From the NCBI RefSeq assembly GCF_040958095.1, contig NC_091160.1:40343730-40407729 (forward strand): DNA of 64,000 nt, read 5' to 3'. The notes beneath the pieces were generated by a model, which was not told where the DNA came from, ran no database searches, and saw nothing but the letters and a program-made list of their open reading frames with translations. Of this stretch, positions 51,455 to 63,017 are shown piece after piece. Position numbers and translations under genes: made by a program. Position 1 is the stretch's first letter. Each line of letters begins with the position of its first letter. The stretch is from Procambarus clarkii. Its lineage: Eukaryota; Arthropoda; Malacostraca; Decapoda; Cambaridae.

Positions 51455-51765
51455 AGGGGCCCCTGGTAGTAGTTGGCTTTGTTCTCGACGCACAGTCGAG
51501 AATTCCGGTTCGAATCCCGGGCGGGACAGAAATGGTTGGGCACATTTCCTTTCTCCTACAGCATTAGGTGAAACCTAATACCTCTGTTCACCTAGCTTTA
51601 AGTAGGTATTCAGGAGTTAATTAGCTTGTTGTGGAGTTGCATCCTGGGCGGGGTCAGCAATTCTGCTTTGGAGGAGGGACCTTTATAAGAACCTAATGTG
51701 TATGAATACACTCTGGCTTCCTGTCCCCCGACACAGTGAATTATTATTAATTATATCTAGTGAAT
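51455..51765 (+). mobile_element. tRNA-derived SINE, second family
   Basis: The tRNA-like head has B-box GGTTCGAATCC (51507-51517), followed by GGGACAGAAATGG, the body CACATTTCCTTTCTCCTAC...GGTATTCAGGAGTTAATTAG, and CTCTGGCTTCCTGTC, with a TTATTAATTAT tail. Other copies: 62775-63045 (+), 11312-11600 (-), 34185-34400 (-). Confidence 0.75.
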
Positions 51766-54608
51766 TCTGTATGACAGAATATAAGTAATTATCAAAAGAA
51801 GGTGCCAAGCCAGGGAGAATATGTAGCAACAGAATATAGACACGAGTCAGACAATATGCTTTATTTGTTATCAATTCGTTGATGAATGTTACTTTTAATA
51901 TTATTTATTTATTTTACTCTAAATTCATTATGCACCTCTCAGGGATTCTCTCACCACCAGGTCTTCCTTAATTCATAAGACCTTAATACCCACTTTGTAT
52001 GCAAACCTAGAAAATGTAAGGTACCCCTTTTTATCCGTATACAGGGTTCCCATTTTCTGGACCTTTTTTATTTACAGTATTTGTATTTTTACACAGGTGG
52101 GTACAGGAACAGACAACTTCTGACTCTCAGTCACACTTTCCATCTGGCTTTTTTGTTAAAAGTGCTTGTGCTCCACTTTTACACCTTGAATTTTTTATTT
52201 TTACTGCCAGCGGAAGCTAGTTTATTGTGCACCCCCCATATTTATCCAGTAAACAGTAGTACAACAGGATTACAGCGAGCACGTCTTAATCAGACCTGAG
52301 CAGATATTGTACATTGACTTTTACAATTTATCTGCAAACCTTATCATTAATTACTGTATAATGTAAGCTAGTAACACCCTTCTTGCACTGCACCTCAAAT
52401 TCAAATTGAAAAACTTTATTCATAAGCTGTTGTACATTTATAACTGAGATTACACAAAATTACAAGACATTATTTACATAAGAGAAAGTCATAATAATAA
52501 GCACGATACCTCACCATTATAATTACATACTGTATAATCTAGTTTTAGTTTACCATTATACATTTGAGGTAAGTCATTTTATAATAAAATAATTTTCAAA
52601 TACTGGATATTACAGGATAATTATTAGGAGCTGCTGTTTATGATTCTTGTCTACACAGTATATTCATTACAGTACTTTAATTTATTTACTAGAAGCAAAC
52701 TATGGATACAATGCACAAATTTCAGTTATCTAATTATTTATAATAAAATTATTTGTCATTTCAGGCAATATACATTTAGATATATATGGTATCTATAAAT
52801 GTTTTATCACGCAGTATAAAATGAAGGTGAAGTTATACCCAATTTATGTGTAAGTGTAATAAAAACAAATTTTCAGATGTGATCTACACCCTTTCTCAAG
52901 GTATTGTATACTGTATAATGTTTTCACAATGTATACATACTGTATAGAATGAGAACACTGCATACAGTACCTTGAGATAGGATGTAGGTTACATCCCAAA
53001 AATTTGTTTTTTAATACAGAAATTAAATTATACAGTACAAATTACATATACAGTACTGTATTGGGTCTTTCCTTCGCCTTCATTCATGCACTATGGCATT
53101 GTAGTAAGTTTCTCTGCAGTATAAAATGTAATGCACTAGTGTGTGGTCTTGTCTATGTCTACACACTTCACATTTCACGTCATCTAATGCCTCATGTAAG
53201 CTGAACTCCAAAGATTACTTAAAACCAAGTTATATTTAAGTTGTGACAACATCTACCAGTCTCCTGATTTTGTTACTTAATCCAACACGAGCGTTTTGTT
53301 GCACACCTTTCACGGTGATGGCCTGGCCTCGTGATTACTACTTCCTTGGAAATATCAATTCATAACACCACATATGATTTTGGATGTTTGATGGTATAGA
53401 TATGGAGTGTTTTTGTGAAAATTGTAATATTGATACAGAACATGCAAAGTATTATGCCGACAAGACAAAGTTACCTTAAACTGCTTTGCTTTCAAATTAT
53501 TTATATGGAAATGCTTGAAGCATTCTTACATGCTTCTACATTAAGCAGCAGTAAATGTTTTGTTTGTATATATTAACACAATAGGAGTAATGTACATCGA
53601 GTCTTGGGGCACCGATGAGGGGTGGTGGTGGTTCTCAATAATACATTCTGGTATATGACTTGAATAACTGAGTATAATTTCATTACATCCTGTTTTCTTT
53701 TCTCTATATTATTATTTCCTCCCTTGATGATTTGCCCCGCCCTGTGGAAATGGGGTAATGATGAATGCCTGACATATACATTTACCAACTGTATAATCTC
53801 TTCCCATTGCAATGTTTAGTCACAGTCAAGTTAAAATTTTCAGCCAACAAATAAAAACAAAATGCAAAAGTGGAAATACAAAAAACATTCTCAAACCTCT
53901 CATATTTATTGATCAACAAATCATATGGAGACGTCTCTGTCCTGGCTATTCCAGTCGCAATATACCATGTAGTATTATTTATGTAATCAATATTTATGAA
54001 AGCACTCATGTTCTGAATGGACCCTCTTAAACATTTTACACACTCTTACAAAAACTGGTTAATAACCAACTATCAGTCTTAAGTGCTTAAAAATATCAGG
54101 TACTGAATGACACTACATGGCAGAATAATATTCTGAACCTAGTACTCTAATGTGAGGCAGAACATCTGGTAATAAGGCTCTGAACTGTAAGAGTTACAGT
54201 TTTGATGTGAACCAAAGATAAAGGGGCACAGAGCAGTATAGTCTTATTAAATGAGAAATAAAAGTTTAACATAGTAGTGAGACTAGACCACAAAATCTAG
54301 ACATGAGAGGCTAAGCATCATATCAAACTTATACACATTGTATCTTAATGCTTCATATTTTACAAGACACTAGACACTGTTCACTGCTCATTAACTGGTC
54401 ACATTCATGAACTAATAAATAAATAGTCTTTAATCTAAATTTTTGTAATTGAATAAAATAGGCTGGTTCTTTAATTCTACATATATAATATGGTACAATT
54501 TTAATTTCTCTCTCCTTGCACCCACTCATTAATGAACAGATCACAAATGTATATTTTGTCTTTTTATCACAACAGAATGAATTGATTTCATTTGTCCCAA
54601 TTCTGAAC
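51766..54608. other. Intergenic, nothing recognised
   Basis: AT-rich sequence between the SINE and the stop codon of the LRR gene. It probably contains the 3' UTR of that minus-strand gene. An AATAAA on the minus strand is present at 53910-53905, but several others are possible. No coding or repeat signature was recognised. Confidence 0.4.
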
Positions 54609-54708
54609 CTAGAGTATCACAAGAGGGAAGAGATTCCTCACTGGTCCCCAAACATCTGAATCTTGATCCGAGTCGTCTACAAGGTCGTCATCGCTATGGC
54701 CGTCATTT
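54609..54708 (-). CDS. LRR gene, exon E (stop)
   Basis: RNDGHSDDDLVDDSDQDSD acidic tail, then VWGPVRNLFPLVIL and TAG. Acceptor TTACAG. Confidence 0.83.
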
Positions 54709-57700
54709 CTGTAAAATAATATAGTGTGTATAAACAAAGCAATGAGTGATGAGTACCTCAGGTGTACATCTCTCTGCCCCTATACTTGCCTCAGCCCCCA
54801 TGTACAGAACAACTACCCATGTACTCAATCCTCCAGCTGAACGGCCGAGCGGACAGCACGCTGGACTTGTAATCCTGTGGTCCCGGGTTTGATCCCGGGC
54901 GCCGGCGAGAAACAATGGGCAGAGTTTCTTTCACCCTATGCCCTTGTTACCTAGCAGTAAAATAGGTACCTGGGTGTTAGTCAGCTATCACGGGCTGCTT
55001 CCTGGGGGTGGAGGCCTGGTCGAGAACCGGGCCGCGGGGACACTAAAGCCCCCGAAATCATCTCAAGATAACCTCAAGAATCAAGAACAAACTGAGTGTT
55101 GATATCTGATTAGCATAAGTACTGTACCACATTATCTGAATATCCTTCCATTCATTTTCTGCTCACTCTTCTATTTAACTACAATATGCAGTATAACTTT
55201 ACATATTACTGCATTGAATTATCTAAATAACAAATTCTGTAATTAATCTCCTATATGATCTCTCTAATAATAAGCTTTTTGGTTAGTCTGAGTGTAAATA
55301 AAGACACAAAATCATATCGCTTAAGTTTCTGAAGCAAAATTAATAAAATGATTCAAATAGCAAATATGAACTATATTTAGTCTTTCTGGGTTTTTGCCCT
55401 TCAGCAACTCATCTCGGCTTACACCACTAGACTGTTTAGGAGACAGACATCTGACAAGCCTGCTGGCGTCAATCTCAGCACACCTATTTGGCACAAATCT
55501 AATGGGACCTAAAAAAGGCTTTCGACAGAGTTCCACACAAGAGGTTGTTCTGGAAGCTGGAAAATATTGGAGGGGTGACAGGTAAACTTCTAACATGGAT
55601 GAAAAATTTTCTGATTGATAGAAAAATAAGGGCAGTAATCAGAGGCAATGTATCGGACTGGAGAAACGTCACAAGTGGAGTACCACAGGGTTCAGTTCTT
55701 GCACCGGTGATGTTCATTGTCTACATAAATGATCTACCAGATGGTATACAGAATTATATGAACATGTTTGCTGATGATGCTAAGATAATAGGAAGGATAA
55801 GAAACTTAGATGATTGTCATGCCGTCAAGAAGACCTGGACAAAATAAGTATATTGAGCACCACTTGGCAAATGGAATTTAATGTGAATAAATGCCATGTT
55901 ACGGAATGTGGAATAGGAGAACATAGACCACCACACAACCTATAAATTATGTGAGAAATCTTTAAAGAATTCTGATAAAGAATGAGATCTAGGGGTGGTT
56001 CTATATAGAAAACTATCGACTGAGGGCCACATAAAGAACGTTGTGCGAGGAGCCTATGTTACGCTTTCTAATTTCAAAATTGCTTTTAAATACATGGATG
56101 GCAAAATACTAAAGAATTTTATTCATGACTTTTGTTAAGCCAAAGCTAGAATATGCAGTGGTTGTGTGGTGCCGATATCTTAGGAAGCACATCAACTTGA
56201 AAAGGTGCATAGACATGCTACTAAGTGGCTCCCAGAACTGAAGGTCAAGAGCTACGAGGAGAGGTTAGAGGCATTAAATATGCCAAAACTAGAAGACAGA
56301 AGAAAAAGAGGTGATATGATCACTACTTATAAAATAGTAACAGGAATTGACAAATTTGATAGGGAAGATTTCCTGAGACCTGGAACTTCAAGAACAAGAG
56401 GTCATAGATTTAAACTAACTAAACAAAGATGCCAAAGAAATATAAGAAAATTCACTTTCGCAAACAGAGTGGTAGACAGTTGGAACAAGTTAAGTGAGAA
56501 GGTGGTGGAGGCCAAAACCGTCAGTAGTTTCAGAGCGTTATACGATAAAGAGTGCTGGGAAGACGGGACACCACAAGCGTAGCTCTCATCCTGTAACCAT
56601 ACTTAGGTAGTTACCAGAGTCAAGCAACATCTTCACCCCCCTCCCTCCTTGCAACTGAAGACTTCATCTGGATCACAGCTCAACCTACTACTGAAATGAA
56701 TCACCCAAGTAAAGAAACAATATAAAACTAAATACCATATGAAAATAACTTACCTGGCTCTGCGAGGTTTATAAACTATCTGAATATCATAGTTCTCCAA
56801 CTCTGTCTCCTTCAGGAATGCATTTAACTCATCTGTTGAAATGTTCCACCCACCTGAAAAAAAAAAAATAACAAATAAAAAATTGATAAGAGCGGCATCT
56901 CCACTGCAGCAACCAAATGATCTGTGTCACAAAATACAAATTGAGGAGCTGTTGAATATATTAACATTTTGGAACTGCTTGAGTCAAGATGTAATATGGA
57001 TTACTGTAATGAATGCAAAATTGATGTTGAGCCACACCCTCATATTAAAAACATATCTTAAGGGAAGCTGTTATACAGTACTTGTATAACCTTTGAAAAT
57101 TTGTGATCATGTGTGACAATTTTTAATTACTATTTTTACAAAATCAAAATCTGCCTCTATCAAATGCTTTAGTTCACAAATGGCTGCAGTTAACAACTTC
57201 TTAGTCAAGTTTATAAATTACTTCCCAAAAGCATATATTGTTTTCCCAATGTTTTGTTACTGTTTTGACTGCCTTATACAGGTACTTAGACTTTAAATCC
57301 CTATCTTGGTTAACATTAAAGTGAACTTATTTTCAATGTTGAGATTTAAGCCATGGGTCAGAAGCTGGAACTAATTAGGTAATTCAGCATTCTGTTCCTC
57401 CCAGAACACAATCTGAAAATTATTGTATATCAGGGTCCTCAATTATGGCTGGATGCACAGAGATGAACATAGTGAAGGAATGGTGATCAACTGTCCAACT
57501 CTGCCCTGGATTTGTTGCCAGGTCCTCTTGCTCGTCTGGCAAGCATACTAAGCACTATACCACACAGGTGGTAACTAGATGAGTACACAGTGCTCCTACC
57601 TTGAGGTTACCTTGAGGTGCTTCTGGGGCTTAGCGTCCCCACGGCCCGGTCGTCAACCAGGCCTCCTAGAAGCATCCTAAAATGGCTCCTAGAAGCCATT

Positions 57701-60700
57701 CTAACTACAGTATAGAGTTCAACAGTTCTCTTGCATCACAAATTTAACAGATTTCCTTATTTGCTTAAGATATTGTTGTAAAACACTATAATAAGAGTTT
57801 AATGCTAAAATCAAGATTCCTTGTAAAAAAAAAAAAAAAAAAAAAAAATCCTGATATTCAGAATGTTTCAGTTTTGAATGTCATATTGCAACCAATATAG
57901 AAGCACAGAGTGTTGAGTTGTTAAAATTACAAACCTAAATCCTGGAGCTGTCTCAGTTTTGGGCAATGCTTGACCAACATTCTGGCTGACGTTACGGTGA
58001 GCTTTGGGGCTCGACTCACATCAAATTCCCTTAATTTCTCCAAACTTTTATTTCGCATTAGTTGGTCCACTCGATCATCACTCATCTGTGAAGAATATAG
58101 TAGTTTATTGTTTCATGATCTTTCTCATACCTTGAGGAACCTACAATTTTCTTATATCCCACTGGCTATTATACTTTTACCCCTAACTTTAATGCACACA
58201 CTGCTCTGATTTACTTTTTAGACTCTTTTTATTTTGTGATTCTCTTCTTAATCTTGTAAAAAATATTAAAATACTTCATATGCACTCCACACTGGTACAG
58301 TACGTACATACAACTGAACACCAACTCCACCACAACCTTTCATCATCATCATCATTACCAAGTTTACCACATTCAACGTCCAAGAGGCATCAGCCCGAAT
58401 GAAATAAAGCAAATAGTAAAAAAAAAAACGGTTGAATGTAATGAAACGCCATTTTCTGGGTGAGACCCGGAGGCCCCCCCCCCCGAGCTTATCCAGGCTG
58501 ATATGCTAATGTCAGACTTTGGCATCAGTCATGTGTATGGAGTTCTATGGGCCTATCGGGGACCACGAGCCAGAACCTAGCCCCCTCAGAGAGGCAAGGG
58601 GAGCAATGGCCTATAGAACCCCCCCCCCCCCCCCCCCAGTGTGGTTGGAAGCATTCTATGTCTGCCATCGACCGGGTCAGGTACCCAGATAGGGAAGCAT
58701 CCCAAAACAAACCCCCTATTCTGGTGAAATTGCTACCACAAGCCATACAAGTGGATAGAACTCTCCTAAAAGAAACGAGCAAACGATCATGACTTCACAC
58801 GTCACCGCGCCGCTGTGCGCGTAGCTTTCCCCTCCCCAGGAGGGGGAAGGGGGAGCCCCAGACCTACCGCGCCGGCTATCCACCATCAGTTCTGAGGCTG
58901 ATGGTGGATAGCCAATATAAAAATGCAAAAAACCGCTGACTGGAGGGAGGGAGGGAGGGATGCCAGGGAGCCTCTGGGTCTCACCCAGAAAATGGCGTTT
59001 CATTACATTCAATGCTGGTTTTCTGGGGGGAGCCCCTTCGGCTCCCCAGAGCTAACTACTCACAGAGGAAACAAGAGGGACGGACCTGGGAGGCGGTCGC
59101 TGCACACTCCCCAACTCAAAGTCGAGACAACTGACTGCAACCGCCAACCCAAGGCGACACATGCCCGAATGGGCCCGAGAACAACACAAGATATCGAGCA
59201 GCCAGGCCTCTGTACGAACGCCAAAAGCCCCGTGCCGAATGTCAGCTAGGACATGCCACCAAGACGGCAGCAAGAGCAGCAAATCTACGAACGCCATGGG
59301 CCCGGGATAGAACACAAACACGGGCAAGCCAGCTGCAATAACACGGCAGACAACCTGGGAGACCTTCACCCGCGAACAGGGAAGAACGAAACCGGAGCAA
59401 CCCAAAAAGCGTCCCGGACACAGAAGCCGTGGCGCGCAAATAAAAGTGGAGGGCTGCAACCGGACATAAAACACTATGCACCCCCGGCCTGACCAACCAA
59501 GCACCAACAAACCAATCGCCACGACCAAAGGAGCAGAAACCCCTGCGCCGGAGGAGAGCAAGAAGCTCAGCGACCCGACCCTGAGAGGCAAATGCCAACA
59601 GGAAAAAGAGTCTTCAAGAAACAAAGCCACATCGAAGGGGTTACAACCAACCGAGGAGAAGAAAGAGTACGCTCTCCAGAGACCAGGATGGCTCAGGCGG
59701 CACATGAGCAGGCTGGAAGTGAAACAATGCACGAAACAGCTTACGAACGGCGCAGATGTAACACCAAGACCGAAAGCAAGCCGAAGCGGCTCCGCCAGTG
59801 CCGTGCGAAATGAGGAGACAGATTGCAGCAAGATGACGGCCCTGAACCCCCACCAGAAAAGCCAAGTCGACGCCAACAAATGCAGCCACATAAGAAGGGA
59901 CAGAAGGAAAAGGAAGGACCGCCAAAATACCCCATACTGCTGCCAAGAAGAAGCATGCAGGTGGGACACCAACAACGAAGCCACTGATCACCAACTGAAG
60001 GTGAGAGACCCGAGGCAGAACCTAACCAGCCCCGTCAAGGTGCATTCGAGCCTAGGAAGAGGCGGAGCTGCGACAGAATAGTAAACAAATGGACTGCACG
60101 AGGATGGGAAGTGATGGAGGCCAACCCCACACACAGCTGCAAGTGCAGACCTGACGGAGCCCAGGAGATGTCAGGGAAGCGACAGGGAAGAGGCAGGACG
60201 AAAGAGCCAAAGCCCCAAAGCCCCAGGAAGCACAACCAGAGGCAGACAAATAGGCAAGGAAAGAGAAACCAATGCACATGGAAGAGCCAAACCAGGCACT
60301 CTAAGCCTGGAAAGGAAAGAGGGACCCCAGATAAGACCACGAAAAATGCCACAAGCAATCCCCCAACACGCAACCCCAGGCACAAAACTGCAGCAAAATG
60401 TCACCCCACAACATCCTGACACAGTAACAAGAACCACATGTCACCGTGGTACATGTTACCAATGCACACGTGCACCAGCAACATGCACCACACGTAACGT
60501 GCAACAAAGAACACATAGTAACTTCTCTCGGCGAAGGCAGAGAAATGGAGGAGGTTGACTCCAGACAGGGTCAAATGTAGACATGATAGAGTCCAGCAGA
60601 CCCGGGAACCTGCACACTAGGCGACCGACGGCGGAGAGGTGGGACCAAAGAGCCAGAGCTCAATCCCCGCAAGCACAACCAGGTGAGCACAACTAGGTGA

Positions 60701-62981
60701 GTACATAACCTATTCCTCAACCATCGTACCTCGTAACATGGATGAGGTCGGTCCCTTGATCGACTCGAGCATGGGTTGGACATGTACATGAGTGGGACTG
60801 GATGGGTAGGTGCAGTCACCTGTGTGCCGACGGTCTGATATTCATATAAAAAAAACACGAACCAGCGCCTGGCTGAAAGAGATGCCAGACCACAAAAACT
60901 CACCTGCCGAACGTAGGCACGAACGTGTCATGACAACGTTGCCGAGAAGTTCCCAAGAGCACCGCTAGGAGAAGGTCATAGCTGCACACGCAGGAGAGCA
61001 GGGTAGAGGCAAAGGAGGCACCCCACACCCATGACACGGGGAAAACCCCAGTGTTCTCCCCATAGCTGCAGTCCAGAACACCCCAGGAGCTACGGGGCAC
61101 GGACCGGAGAATGGAGAAGAGCGAGAGGCGAAGCACCCGTGAAAAAACGGATGCTTCTTAAGCATCTTATTGCTTCTTAATTACAATTATTACTTAACCT
61201 ATTATAGGTATAGGTTAAGTAATAATTGTAATTACGAAGCAATAAGATTATTTTTACTTATTATTATTTAACCTATTTAATTATTACTTAACCTATTATA
61301 GGTATAGGTTAAGTAATAATTGTAATTACGAAGCATTAAGATGCTTATCTTAACATACTAAGAAGGTTAGGTAAGGTCGGTGTTTTCTATGAAGCTTTTC
61401 AAGGTAAACTAAAATTTTCACAATCAATTAGTATGTCACATATGCACTTATTTAATAAGTCAATATTGACTGTAAGAAAGTGCGAGAACGGGTTGCCTCT
61501 TGCGGGGTTTTCTTTTTTCTTATTGTCTACCTGGTGGGGGGATTAACCAGCGCCCAGTATATCAAAATTAACACAAAACATGTTAACACTTTCGCTCGGG
61601 GATGACGCAGCATTGCGTCATCCGTTTACTGGCGGTAATGCCGGGGATTAAATGCCGGGGATTTAATGCCACTTTAAAAATTCGCCAAAAATCAGGTTTT
61701 TATCCGATTTTTTTGGGACTGGTTTTAAAATGTGCGCCGATGTCTTCCCATTTTCTTTGTTGAGCCTCGTGGCCCTCAGGCGGCTTGGCACACGCCGTGG
61801 GCCCATTGTCTTTGCTCCACTGTTGTGACCAATGTCGCCTCCCCTCGCATCTCAAACGTGTGAACATTTCGGCTATTTCCCGTGGCTATATTTCTTACTG
61901 CGGCTTTAGAAACTATCTACGCTTACTCCACGATGGATAGTAATCATGAACAAGGCCCTTCCAGGAAGAAAATTGCGAAAGAAAGGCTTGAAAAGGGTGG
62001 GAATTGGGAGTGTAGCAGGAAGGCCTCTGAGCACTCACTCACGGCTAACGCGTGGCCCGTCTTCAACTCGTCGGCGGTTGGAGCGTGACCAGGTTTTTTT
62101 TTTTATATGCTAATGTTCCTCTAGAGAATTTTATTACGAACCCATTGAGACCAAAATGAAAGACCTAGGACAAAAATTGAGGTGACCAGAGTGAAAATAG
62201 TGAAAACATTTTATCCCGTTTGCACGCTCCCGGGTAACTCGTTCGCACTTTCTCTGTTTGCTGCGGGTAATTAGCCGGGCTTTTGGAGTTTATATGCATT
62301 TAGTGCTGTAGAGAATTTTATTGCGAACACAATGATACCAAATTCAATCTCGTAGAAGGAGAATTGAGGTGACAAAGTTGAAGAGAGTATACACTTTTCG
62401 GAATTAACGCGTGCTTCCGTGACACGCTGGGGCCCATATCGCCCTGTCGAGGGGTGGCGCGCGGGGTGAGCGAAAGTGTTAATGATATAGGTACCTTTAA
62501 TATTTTAAGAACAGAACATACTTACATCACAGAGGCAGTCTATTTCCAATCTTGTTAAACTCCTTGCATTATTGAGAATTATGTCTGTATATGGAGCAGG
62601 TAAGTGACATTTTATCTTGACAACTTGCAATTTGATAAGGGCTGTTTGTCGGAAATTCCCCACTGCCTGTCAAAAGATAAGATGTGGTTAAAATACTCAT
62701 TAACACTGCTTAAAAAGTATATCTATGGATTTTAAATTTAGCCAAAGGATGAAGTACAGCTGAAACCTGTACATTACAGGTTTCATTCTCGACTCACAAA
62801 CAGGGATCCTGGGTTTGATTCCCGAGTAGTTCAGAAATTGTGGGGGCACATTTCCTTTCATCTAATGCCTCTGCTCACCTAGCAGTAAATAGATACCTGG
62901 GAATCAGGCAACTGTTGTGGGGTTGCAGCCTAGGAAGGGTCGGTAGTTCAACCTTGGGGGGACCTCGATGCAAGCCTAGCA

Positions 62982-63017
<36 letters not shown>

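Noticed and set aside
54839-54907. True tRNA gene
   Set aside because: The head resembles a tRNA with a B-box but is followed by a constant body and tail found in other copies, as expected for a SINE. No complete cloverleaf with acceptor-stem pairing could be supported.
59052-59984. 310-codon open frame that looks like a multi-pass membrane protein
   Set aside because: Its first third is the DIRS tyrosine recombinase in frame. The remainder is an out-of-frame reading of the same recombinase, whose true continuation is visible in a neighbouring frame.
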